A stretch of 64,000 nt of DNA. Origin: Reyranella soli. Lineage in GTDB: Bacteria > Pseudomonadota > Alphaproteobacteria > Reyranellales > Reyranellaceae. A program made the position numbers and the translations under genes. Position 1 is the stretch's first letter. Each line of letters begins with the position of its first letter. The notes under the pieces are model-generated. The model searched no databases, was not told where the DNA came from, and saw nothing but the letters and a program-made list of their open reading frames with translations. Positions 35,401 to 42,415 of this stretch are shown here, piece by piece. The DNA is taken from positions 1 to 64,000 of the forward strand of contig NZ_BKAJ01000083.1 of NCBI RefSeq assembly GCF_007992495.1. The letters are read 5' to 3'.

Positions 35401-36776
35401 CCCGGAACCAACGCCCGCGGGTTCACTATCTGCTGGAGGCGGGTTGGAAGGCGGATACGGCGATCCAAGGCTTGGGGCGCAGCAACCGGACCAATCAGGC
35501 TCAGCCGCCCTTGTTCCGGCCGATCGCCACCGACGTGAAGGCCGAGAAGCGCTTCCTGTCGACCATCGCCCGCCGGCTCGACACGCTGGGCGCCATCACC
35601 AAGGGCCAGCGTCAGACCGGTGGTCAGGGCCTGTTCCGAGCCGACGATAACCTCGAATCGCCCTATGGCCGGGCCGCGCTGCGCCAGCTCTACCTCCTGT
35701 TGTTTGCCGGCAAGGTCGAGGGTTGCTCGCTGGAGGCTTTTCAAGCTGCCACCGGGCTGCACCTGACTGAGCAGGACGGCAGCTTGCGCGAGGAGCTGCC
35801 GCCGATCACGACGTTCCTCAATCGGCTGCTGGCGCTGACTATCGATTTGCAAAACACGCTGTTCGGCGTGTTCGAGGAGCTGCTCCAGGCCAAGATCGAG
35901 GGCGCGCGTGCCTCAGGTACCTACGACGTCGGCGTCGAGACGCTGACTGCCGAGAGCTTGGTGGTGACCGATCGGTGTGCGGTCTACGTCCATCCCCAGA
36001 CCGGCGCGGAGACCCAGGTCTTCACCATCCGCCGGCGCGAGCGCAATCGGCCGTTCAGCCTCGCTGAGGCATTAGATCGTGCGGATGACCCGCGGGCCGC
36101 CTTGCTGGTGAACGCTCAGTCCGGCCGCGCCGTCGTTCAGGTCCCGGCGCCCAGCGTCATGCTGGACGATGGCGAGGTCGAACGTCGTGTCCGCCTGCTG
36201 CGCCCGATGGAGCGGACAGCCGTGTCCGTCGCCGCACTGGCGCATACGCACTGGGAACGGGCCGACCGTGATGTCTTCGCCGACGCGTGGAGGCGGGAAC
36301 TTGCTGAGATTCCCACTTTCACGGACAGCGATCTTCATATCGTCACCGGTCTCCTGTTGCCGATCTGGAAGCGGCTGCCGGACGAGTCCATGCGGGTCTA
36401 CCGCTTGCAGACCGATGCGGGCGAACGTGTCATCGGCCGCCGGGTCTCGCCGGCTTGGGTCGCCCAGGCGGTCAGCGCCGAGGGCGTCAGCATCACGCCG
36501 GCCGATGCCTGGTCCGCCCTTCTCGACGGCCGCACGATCCTCGAGCTGCAGGATGGGCTGAGCCTCCGCCGTGCCAAGGTCATGGGCTTGTTCCGGGTCG
36601 AGCTCTACGGCTTCACCGAGGGCATGGTCGATCGCCTCAAGGCGATGGGCCTGATCTCCGAGATCATCACCTGGAAACTCCGCCTGTTCGTTCCGACCGG
36701 CTCCGGCGGTCCGTCGATCCTCGCTGAATTGATGGAGCGCTACCCGGTCATCCGGGTCGCCGACCGGGCGGCGTGA
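32445..36776 (+). CDS. Giant DNA methylase/helicase, strawberry-notch family
   Basis: A 1443-residue multidomain protein. The N-terminal third is a class I SAM methyltransferase: VLEPSAGTGLLAIFAE (motif I) and VVLMNPPFSV (NPPF, an N6-adenine methylase signature). The middle is a superfamily 2 helicase: Walker A-like GDGTGAGKGRQVAG near residue 508 and DEAH-like VIVFDESHAMANA near 607. The C-terminal helicase half has AGWKADTAIQGLGRSNRTNQ with the arginine finger. Bacterial strawberry-notch-like proteins of this length are hallmarks of alphaproteobacterial ICEs and large plasmids; they may act in DNA transfer or antirestriction (unproven). The next gene starts 10 bases later. Confidence 0.92.
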   Translation: MTIVSAPAAAEAPLLALACPKAHVPRGLADAARLLLPYLERGQRVDAVALRNAMERAFDGSDAAGAWDWKGAYDACEAATVLFLRRFGPAIRAKAASPASVLQMLGKVAALLPTHTRRSQESQALQQFSTPIELAFAAATAAAAGSADVVLEPSAGTGLLAIFAELAGSGLALNELAEARAGLLNQLFPDVSITRHDAAHIHDHLDGALRPSVVLMNPPFSVAAHVDGTVADAALRHIASALARLADGGRLVAITGASVSPDHPSWRDAFVRLQERGRVVFSAAIEGRVYARHGTTVETRLTVIDRLPAPDPESFPASPGMAPDAATLLAWVLQHVPERLPVHGACLVREAAGVIPVRTRPASAPRPASSAATAFAPAGTELAYETVDWMPAEDGRLTEALYEPYRLQSVRIEGARPHPTRLVQSAAMASVASPKPTYRPRLPAQVVTDGMLSDAQLESVIYSGEAHSGHLAGSWLVDETFDVVSAAPDGAENAVQFRRGWMLGDGTGAGKGRQVAGILLDNWLQGRRRAVWISKSDKLIEDAQRDWSALGMERLLITPLARFRQGNPIRLEQGILFATYATLRTDAREERVSRVQQIVDWLGSDFDGVIVFDESHAMANAAGSKGERGEQVPSQQGRAGLRLQHALPNARVVYVSATGATTVHNLAYAQRLGLWGGEDFPFATRAEFVAAIEAGGVAAMEVLARDLKALGLYTARSLSYEGVEYELVEHALTPEQIRIYDAYAGGFQVIHNNLDAALQAANVTGERGTLNAQAKSAARSAFESAKQRFFSHLITSMKTPTLIAAIERDLEAGHAAVIQIVSTGEALMERRLADIPTEDWGDVQVDITPREYVLDYLAHSFPTQLFEPFTDGDGNLSSRPVYRDGQPVQCRDAVERRDRLIERLAALAPVQGALDQIVQRFGTDMVAEVTGRSRRIVRKGDRLCVENRPGSANLAEAQAFMDDDKRILVFSDAGGTGRSYHADLGARNQRPRVHYLLEAGWKADTAIQGLGRSNRTNQAQPPLFRPIATDVKAEKRFLSTIARRLDTLGAITKGQRQTGGQGLFRADDNLESPYGRAALRQLYLLLFAGKVEGCSLEAFQAATGLHLTEQDGSLREELPPITTFLNRLLALTIDLQNTLFGVFEELLQAKIEGARASGTYDVGVETLTAESLVVTDRCAVYVHPQTGAETQVFTIRRRERNRPFSLAEALDRADDPRAALLVNAQSGRAVVQVPAPSVMLDDGEVERRVRLLRPMERTAVSVAALAHTHWERADRDVFADAWRRELAEIPTFTDSDLHIVTGLLLPIWKRLPDESMRVYRLQTDAGERVIGRRVSPAWVAQAVSAEGVSITPADAWSALLDGRTILELQDGLSLRRAKVMGLFRVELYGFTEGMVDRLKAMGLISEIITWKLRLFVPTGSGGPSILAELMERYPVIRVADRAA

Positions 36777-36786
36777 GGAGGCCGCC

Positions 36787-37821
36787 ATGCCGTCGCACGC
36801 CGCGGACCTGGCTCGGCGTCTCGCGCGTAACGCCGAGGCGGTGTGCCGTCACTATCTTTCCAACGGTCATCGGGAGGGCCGCTACTGGTTGGTCGGCGAT
36901 GTTGCCAACACGCGAGGTCGGAGCTTGTTTGTCCGACTGTACGGCCCAGACCATGGCAAAGGTGCCGCCGGCAAGTGGACCGACGCTGCTACCGGAGAGC
37001 ACGGCGACCTTTTAGACCTCATTGCGCTCAGCCGCGGTCTCGACCGGCTGCGCGACACCCTCGATGAGGCACGTTCGTTCCTTGCCATGCCTCCTGGCCC
37101 AGCTCCACGGCAGGACCGCCTTGCGGCGCCGCGCGGTTCGCCCGAGTCGGCGCGCCGTCTCTATGCCATGTCCAGGCCGATCGCCGGCACTCTCGCGGAA
37201 ACCTACCTGAGCAGTCGTGGCATCGTCACCATGGCTGCAGGCGACCCGTTGCGCTTCCATCCGCGCTGCTACTATCGCCCTGACGGGGACAGTCCGACCG
37301 AGACCTGGCCGGCTCTGGTTGCCGCGGTCACCGATCTCCGCGGCAGGATCACCGGGGCGCATCGCACCTGGCTCGACCGGTCCGGACAGGACAAGGCGCC
37401 GATTGCTTCGCCGCGACGGGCCATGGGCCATCTCCTGGGACATGGCGTCCGCTTTGGTGTGGCCGACGACGTCATGGCCGCGGGCGAGGGCATCGAGACC
37501 ATGATGTCGCTGCGTACGATCCTGCCGGGCCTGCCCATGGTCGCTGCTCTCTCTGCCAACCACTTGGCGGCCCTGCTCTTCCCACCGACATTGCGCCGGC
37601 TGTACGTCGCACGCGATCGCGACCCAGCCGGCGATGCCGCGATGGCCAGTCTGCACCATCGCGCCACGGCTGCCGGGATCGAGACGCTTGGCCTGTCGCC
37701 CAGCTTCGACGATTTCAACGAGGATCTCCGCCGGCTGGGTATCGAAGACTTCCGGGCGTCTGTACGCCAGCAACTCGTCCTGCAGGACGTCATGCGCTTC
37801 ATGACTCGGACATGGCCGTGA
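36787..37821 (+). CDS. Toprim-domain protein (DUF7146/primase-like)
   Basis: A 344-residue protein common beside the ICE helicase. The N-terminal part (SHAADLARRLARNAEAVCRHYL, GKWTDAATGEHGDLLDLI) is the DUF7146/P4-primase-like zinc-free region; the central GDPLRFHPRCYYR and GAHRTWLD follow; the Toprim fold has MAAGEGIETMMSLR with the glutamate and LYVARDRDPAG with the DxD. It lacks a helicase domain of its own, so it probably primes or nicks together with the upstream helicase. Start 36787 has a GAGGAGGCCGCC ribosome site. It forms an operon with the helicase. Confidence 0.88.
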   Translation: MPSHAADLARRLARNAEAVCRHYLSNGHREGRYWLVGDVANTRGRSLFVRLYGPDHGKGAAGKWTDAATGEHGDLLDLIALSRGLDRLRDTLDEARSFLAMPPGPAPRQDRLAAPRGSPESARRLYAMSRPIAGTLAETYLSSRGIVTMAAGDPLRFHPRCYYRPDGDSPTETWPALVAAVTDLRGRITGAHRTWLDRSGQDKAPIASPRRAMGHLLGHGVRFGVADDVMAAGEGIETMMSLRTILPGLPMVAALSANHLAALLFPPTLRRLYVARDRDPAGDAAMASLHHRATAAGIETLGLSPSFDDFNEDLRRLGIEDFRASVRQQLVLQDVMRFMTRTWP

Positions 37822-37937
37822 CGGGATGATGACGGCCACGGCCAATCGCTTCGTCGTCGGTCGCCTTGATGTCCTTATCGGAATAGGCCGCGCCCCGGCC
37901 TTCTAGAGGGCGATCGGACGGCAGGCAGCCCGGTCCC

Positions 37938-38040
37938 GCAACGGCGGGCCTGCGGCTTTCTTCCCCTGCCGGCTACGCCGGCATTCCTCGCGAGACAAGA
38001 AAGCCTCGGCCCGCCGTCCTCCGCTGCGCTTCGGCCGCGC
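37938..38040 (+). promoter_or_regulatory. Conserved structured leader L1, copy 1 (before DUF2493 gene)
   Basis: The element contains GCAACGGCGG at 37938, then CTTTCTT (37956-37962) pairing with AAGAAAG (37997-38003). Between them lie a TGCCGGC-tac-GCCGGCA hairpin (37967-37983) and the palindrome CTCGCGAG. A GC block CCGCCGTCCTCCGCTGCGCTTCGG follows. The same architecture occurs at 41494, with a different but still complementary inner stem. The start codon lies 123 bases after the AAGAAAG arm (128 in copy 2). Confidence 0.7.
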
Positions 38041-38125
38041 GCGGTGCAGGACCAGGCTGCCCACCGTCTGAGGGATCGCCACGAAGGCCGCGGTGGGCGC
38101 GGCCGATCCGAGAAAGGACATCACC

Positions 38126-39058
38126 ATGGCGACCAACGACGATCCCGACTTCGAGCCCGTGCACGACGCATCCCCGACCGATCAGGTCCTCACCGAGCTG
38201 CAGCTTTATGGTCATCGTCCCTTCCAGGACGAAGATCCGCGGCCGTTGCCGGAAGGCGAAATCATCGTCGGCGCCGTCGTGGACATCTTCGACGCACTTG
38301 TCTCAGCGCTCACTGACACCCGCCTCGAACCCGATCTCGAGGACCTGCTGTGGTCGACCGTCAACCTTTTCCACCGCAGCATCGAGCGCATCGAACGCGA
38401 ACTCGACGACAACGAGCGCGCCCAGCATCGCAGCCAGCGGGAGCAGAACGGCTCGGAGGTCCGCTCGGTCGAGCTCGAGCGCCTCGTCGCCCAGGGCGTG
38501 ACGCTGATCGAACGCCGCAATGCCATGGAACTCTTCCGCGAACAGGCCGTCGATCGCTTTGAGGCCTGCACCGGCTCGGCTTGGCGGCCGCGCTCCGGGT
38601 CGATGGTCAATCACCGGGCGCTGACGGCGGCCATGATCGACAGCCGCGAGTTCCTGGCTGCTCGGCGCCGCGCCGAGACCGAATTGCTCATCCCCGCCGG
38701 CCCGAAGATCGCCTTCACCGGCGGTGGCGAATTCAACGACCATCAGCTGATCTGGAGCACGCTCGACAAGATCCACGCCAAACATCCCGACATGGTCCTA
38801 TTGCACGGCGGATCGCCGACGGGCGCCGAGCGTATCGCGGCCCGCTGGGCCGATACCCGCAAGGTGACGCACATTCCGTTCAAGCCCGACTGGACGCGCC
38901 ACGCCAAGGCTGCACCCTTCAAGCGCAACGACCAGATCCTGGAGGTTCTGCCGATCGGTGTCGTCGTCTGCCCAGGCTCGGGCATCCAGGAAAACCTCGC
39001 CGACAAGGCCCGGAAGCTCGGCATACCCGTCTGGCGCCTCGGCAAGGGCGGCGCGTGA
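38126..39058 (+). CDS. DUF2493 (YspA/SLOG-like) protein
   Basis: A 310-residue ICE protein. The C-terminal third is the DUF2493 cpYpsA-related SLOG domain: KIAFTGGGEFNDHQLIW, then VLLHGGSPTGAERIAARWA and VVCPGSGIQENLADKARK, a Rossmann-like nucleotide-binding fold. The N-terminal part is a long helical region (about 60-180, ERELDDNERAQHRSQRE) likely to be a coiled coil. ATG 38126 follows GAAAGGACATCACC. The gene is conserved between the Toprim gene and radC in this kind of ICE. SLOG proteins sense or cut nucleotide-derived ligands; its actual ligand is unknown. Confidence 0.87.
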   Translation: MATNDDPDFEPVHDASPTDQVLTELQLYGHRPFQDEDPRPLPEGEIIVGAVVDIFDALVSALTDTRLEPDLEDLLWSTVNLFHRSIERIERELDDNERAQHRSQREQNGSEVRSVELERLVAQGVTLIERRNAMELFREQAVDRFEACTGSAWRPRSGSMVNHRALTAAMIDSREFLAARRRAETELLIPAGPKIAFTGGGEFNDHQLIWSTLDKIHAKHPDMVLLHGGSPTGAERIAARWADTRKVTHIPFKPDWTRHAKAAPFKRNDQILEVLPIGVVVCPGSGIQENLADKARKLGIPVWRLGKGGA

Positions 39059-39172
39059 GCGCCGCTTCCTTTGCGCGGTCGGTATCGCGGTCGCGCGAAG
39101 TACGCGCACGAGGCTTCTGTCCACTGCGCCAAGCGCGGTTCCGGTCCGGCGGAGGACGGCGGACCGTCGAGC

Positions 39173-39245
39173 AAGAGGAGGGCCGGAAGCGGGTGAGTCG
39201 TGGGCTTCCGAGAGAGCGGGCCCGCGGCTTGCCCGTCCTGCTCTC
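39173..39245 (+). promoter_or_regulatory. Structured leader of radC
   Basis: AAGAGGAG (39173) is followed by the hairpin CGGAAGC (39184-39190)/GCTTCCG (39204-39210) and then GAGAGC (39212-39217)/GCTCTC (39240-39245), ending 13 bases before the radC ATG. The helicase leader has the same order of purine block, first stem and GAGAGC stem. Confidence 0.5.
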
Positions 39246-39258
39246 CGGAAACTTATCC

Positions 39259-39936
39259 ATGTCTGCATCATCTTTGGCTCTTGCAGCCGCGTCGTCCGCC
39301 CAAGGTCTGATCGGGGACAGTCTTGTTCTCCTCCCGACGGAAGAGACGTCAGAGCAGGACTTGCTTACCGGCCTGCTAACCTCATCGCCTGGCTCGGCCT
39401 CCGCGTCCGCCCTTCTGCGGACGTTTCCCAGCATCGGCCATGTCATTACGGCCGAAGCCTCGCAGCTTCGCACCTTCGGACTGACAGGGCGCGACATTGC
39501 CCTGTTCCGGCTTGTCCGCGAGATCGCGTGTCGCATGGCCAAGGCAGAGGTGCGCAACCGCCCCGCGCTCAGCAATTGGCAGGCGCTGCTCACCTACCTG
39601 CAGACGGCAATGGCCTACGAGCAGATCGAGCAGTTCCGAATTCTGTTTCTCGATCGCAAGAACAATCTCATCGCTGACGAGGTGCAGCAGCGCGGCACCG
39701 TCAATCACACGCCCGTCTACCCGCGCGAGGTCGTAAAGCGCGCACTGATCCTCAACGCCTCCGCGCTTATCGTTATTCACAATCATCCCTCCGGCGATCC
39801 CAAGCCGTCCCGCGAGGACATCCAGACGACGCGCGATTTGAAAGCAGCGGCCAGTGCCCTTGAGATTGAACTGCACGACCATGTCGTGATCGGACACGGG
39901 ACCCATGCGTCCTTCCGGTCGCTTGGACTGCTTTGA
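39259..39936 (+). CDS. radC: RadC/JAB-domain protein of the ICE
   Basis: A 225-residue RadC-family protein. It has an N-terminal helix-hairpin-helix-like part (residues about 35-75, SIGHVITAEASQLRTFGL) and a C-terminal JAB/MPN metal-dependent domain: the zinc motif IVIHNHPSGDPKPSREDI (HxH...S..D) and E in the preceding helix. RadC homologues are frequent on mobile elements; despite the name, a role in recombination repair is unproven. The start at 39259 lies behind a strong hairpin leader. A duplicate of only its last 35 codons is found at 44236, 4.3 kb downstream. Confidence 0.9.
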   Translation: MSASSLALAAASSAQGLIGDSLVLLPTEETSEQDLLTGLLTSSPGSASASALLRTFPSIGHVITAEASQLRTFGLTGRDIALFRLVREIACRMAKAEVRNRPALSNWQALLTYLQTAMAYEQIEQFRILFLDRKNNLIADEVQQRGTVNHTPVYPREVVKRALILNASALIVIHNHPSGDPKPSREDIQTTRDLKAAASALEIELHDHVVIGHGTHASFRSLGLL

Positions 39937-39945
39937 AGCCGGCTC

Positions 39946-40506
39946 TTACAGCATGGCCGGTCTGAACTGTGATCTCCGGCTGATGACTTTGCCGGCGGTC
40001 ATGAACACGCCGTCACCGGTGTAATGCAGCGTTTGCGGATGTTTGGGCGAAGCCGCGACATGCGCCTTCACCACCTCGAAGATAAAGAAGTTGTACTTCG
40101 AGATCAGGCTGCCGTCCGCCAACCGGCATTCGAAGCTGGCGTGGCATTCTGCGATCAGGGGCGCTTTGACATGCTGCGCTGTCTCGGGCGTCAGCTTGAA
40201 CTTCTCGAACTTGTCGATCTCCACCCCCGACGTGTTGCCGACGCCCACCACTTGGTCGGTGAGAGCCGTGGTCGGGAGGTTGATCACGCATTCCTTGCTG
40301 CGCCGGATCAGGCCGAAACTGTGATTGCCGCCGGCGATGATGCATCCGACCAGGGACGGCGTGAACTCCATCACCGTGTGCCAGCCCATGGTCATGATGT
40401 TGCGCTCATCGCCATGCGCCGATGTGACTAGCACGATCGGGCCAGGTTCCAGATAGCGCCGGATCTCGGAGACCGGCAGGTCGGTCTTGCGACGGGGCCT
40501 CGCCAT
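39946..40506 (-). CDS. Flavin reductase-like (FMN-binding split-barrel) protein
   Basis: A 186-residue flavoprotein of the flavin-reductase/DIM6 group. It shows VTSAHGDERNIMTMGWHTVMEFTPSL near the N-terminus and NHSFGLIRRSKECVINLPT, the FMN-binding stretch, then HASFECRLAD. Members either supply reduced flavin or bind FMN in electron transfer. The start at 40506 has a perfect AAGGAGAAA ribosome site; the in-frame extension is not homologous. It is convergent with radC and is the first cargo gene. Confidence 0.87.
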   Translation of the reverse strand: MARPRRKTDLPVSEIRRYLEPGPIVLVTSAHGDERNIMTMGWHTVMEFTPSLVGCIIAGGNHSFGLIRRSKECVINLPTTALTDQVVGVGNTSGVEIDKFEKFKLTPETAQHVKAPLIAECHASFECRLADGSLISKYNFFIFEVVKAHVAASPKHPQTLHYTGDGVFMTAGKVISRRSQFRPAML

Positions 40507-40670
40507 CTTTTCTCCTTGGACTGGATTGCGGTTGCTCGAGATTGAGGTCCAGCGTCTCTCGTTTGCAACCCAAAGTATCTCTTCGGCCACTTTCAATCCT
40601 GATACGATCCGGCGGCGCCACGGAGGTGGTGGAAGGCGCGACCGTTCGACCCTGGCCACGGAGATCCGCC

Positions 40671-41147
40671 ATGCTTGCTGTCAGTATCGTTCTCAGCATC
40701 GCCGGCCTCGGCTTCTTCTGCTGGCTGCTGTTCACGATGGCCGTCTATGCGCTTCCCACCTTCGCCGGACTCACCGCGGGATTGGCGGCGTTTCACAGCG
40801 GGGCCGGTGTCGTCGGTGCGCTCGTTGTCGGATTGCTGGTGGGAGGCGCGATCTTGGCGCTTGGACAGTTCGCTTTCGCTGTCACGCGCACGCCGCTGAT
40901 CCGCATCGCTATCGGTCTGCTCTATGGCGTCCCGGCCGCGATTGCCGGCTATCAGGTGTCGTTTGCCTTGGCCGGCGTCGGCATGCCCATCAGCGTATGG
41001 CAGACGGCATTTGCCGTGGTCGGCGCCGTTGTCTCTGGCTGCACGGCCTTCTCGCGTCTAGCACAGTTGGCCCCGCCGCCGGACGTGCAGGGCGCCGGGA
41101 TTGCTTACTCGCCTGCTGGCGGGCGGCTGCACGACCAGGGTCGCTGA
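40671..41147 (+). CDS. Hypothetical multi-spanning membrane protein
   Basis: A 158-residue protein with four clear hydrophobic segments (about 4-24, 30-68 as two, 82-102 and 108-128), beginning MLAVSIVLSIAGLGFFCWLL. The C-terminal tail (PPPDVQGAGIAYSP...) is soluble. The start at 40671 follows CACGGAGATCCGCC. I know no named family; similar proteins occur in alphaproteobacterial mobile elements next to DUF736. Confidence 0.65.
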   Translation: MLAVSIVLSIAGLGFFCWLLFTMAVYALPTFAGLTAGLAAFHSGAGVVGALVVGLLVGGAILALGQFAFAVTRTPLIRIAIGLLYGVPAAIAGYQVSFALAGVGMPISVWQTAFAVVGAVVSGCTAFSRLAQLAPPPDVQGAGIAYSPAGGRLHDQGR

Positions 41148-41493
41148 CGCTTCTAAGTCCCCATCATCGAACAGGTTGGCGAAGATCGCGGCGGAATCGG
41201 CGGTCTCGACGCGACAGGCAAACGCAGCTTTCTATGACCACTTCGAGGGGCCATCCCATGGCGCGGCCGACGGGGTGCAGGCGAGATGCGCCGTCTAAGA
41301 CCGGTTGGCGTGAGATGATGCCGTCCTTTTTCTACGCCCTGGCCGCCGTCTCCTTGCCCGGTACGCCGGACCTCTTGCGCAGGACACTTCAAGTTGGCCA
41401 CGACTTCTCACGAGGATGCTGTTCGGCGTGCGACCCACGGCCTCTCCTTGGCTGATCTGGCCAGAGGACGGCTGCGCCTCGATCGCCTGAGCC
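41148..41493. other. Interval with weak ORFs only
   Basis: Short frames exist, among them a TTG-initiated 66-codon frame beginning at 41394 (HEDAVRRATHGLSLADLARG...) that looks protein-like at its start but runs into the structured leader at 41494. I do not consider it a proven gene. Confidence 0.3.
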
Positions 41494-41583
41494 GCAACGG
41501 CGGCGGTTCGACTTTCTTCCCCTGGGCTTCGCCCATTCCTCGCGAGGCAAGAAAGTCGTCCCGCCGCCATCCTCCGCTCTGCT
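41494..41583 (+). promoter_or_regulatory. Conserved structured leader L1, copy 2 (before DUF736 gene)
   Basis: GCAACGGCGG (41494), CTTTCTT (41512-41518) and AAGAAAG (41549-41555) are spaced like copy 1. The inner hairpin is TGGGC-ttc-GCCCA (41523-41535) instead of TGCCGGC-tac-GCCGGCA, so both arms changed together. CTCGCGAG and the GC block CCGCCGCCATCCTCCGCT are conserved. Confidence 0.7.
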
Positions 41584-41682
41584 CCGGCCCGTGAACGGGT
41601 GCGGCGTCGATCGCCTCCGGCCTGCAGATCGCCATCGAGGCCGCGATGGTCGCGGGGCTCGAAACAGCACAGGAGACGTCAC

Positions 41683-42006
41683 ATGGCCAACATCGGTTCC
41701 TTCAAGAAGTCCGGCAACGAGTACCAGGGTGAGATCGTCACGCTCAGCGTCCAGGCGAGGGGCGTACGCATCGTCCCCGAGGCCAACCGGAGCAGCGACA
41801 ACGCTCCTAGCCACCGGGTGTTCGTCGGCCGTGCAGAGATCGGGGCCGCCTGGTCGAAGCGTTCCAACGAAGGCCGCGACTACCTCTCGCTCAAGCTCGA
41901 CGATCCGAGCTTCAACGTCCCGATCTTCGCCAACCTGTTCGATGACGAGGATGGCGAGGGCTTCACCCTGATCTGGTCGCGCAGCCGCAAGAAGAACGGC
42001 GAGTAG
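41683..42006 (+). CDS. DUF736 family protein
   Basis: A 107-residue protein of the DUF736 family, a hallmark small gene of alphaproteobacterial plasmids and ICEs. It begins MANIGSFKKSGNEYQGEIVTL, with the central RVFVGRAEIGAAWSKRSNEGRDYLSLKLDDPSF and the ending LIWSR, all diagnostic. ATG 41683 has an AGGAGACGTCAC ribosome site. A 12-bp perfect terminator hairpin follows. The biological role is unknown. Confidence 0.92.
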   Translation: MANIGSFKKSGNEYQGEIVTLSVQARGVRIVPEANRSSDNAPSHRVFVGRAEIGAAWSKRSNEGRDYLSLKLDDPSFNVPIFANLFDDEDGEGFTLIWSRSRKKNGE

Positions 42007-42020
42007 GCCGGCGCCCCCAG

Positions 42021-42055
42021 AGCCCCGCCCGGTCCGCCGGGCGGGGCTTCTCTTT
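42021..42055 (+). terminator. Rho-independent-type terminator after DUF736
   Basis: AGCCCCGCCCGG (42021-42032) pairs perfectly with CCGGGCGGGGCT (42037-42048) around the tetraloop TCCG, followed by TCTCTTT. Confidence 0.85.
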
Positions 42056-42197
42056 GCTGGTCCAGCGCGAGACGGTCGTGAAGCCAGAGAGCCAGCGCGG
42101 AACATTGGCCACACCTGAAAGGCTTAATGGTCAGCCATGTTCCGCGACCGCGGTAAGAATGGTGAAGGCTCCGATCGTTTCGCCGCCGATCGCGCGC

Positions 42198-42332
42198 TCC
42201 TCACGCACGGGCCAATGCTGAACTGACAAACACGGGAGAGTATTCGGCCCCGACATTGGCCGCAAAAAAAGCGGCGAACTCGGTGGCGCGCTGGCGAGCA
42301 TCGCACCACACCGGCAGGATTCGGTCGGACAT
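42198..42332 (-). other. Possible gene remnant on the minus strand
   Basis: ATG 42332 opens 44 codons (MSDRILPVWCDARQRATEF, then AAFFAANVGAEYSPVFVSS) before a TGA. After a frame change the DNA continues VREERAIGGETIGAFTILT and stops at HG. The composition suggests the broken start of an enzyme, but no family is certain. Confidence 0.25.
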
Positions 42333-42415
42333 CATTGACAGTACCTCGACGGGCTTGACCGCGACGGGCTGGCGACCTTCACTTGCAGTGACGATGAATC
42401 GTAGGAGGTCTGTCC

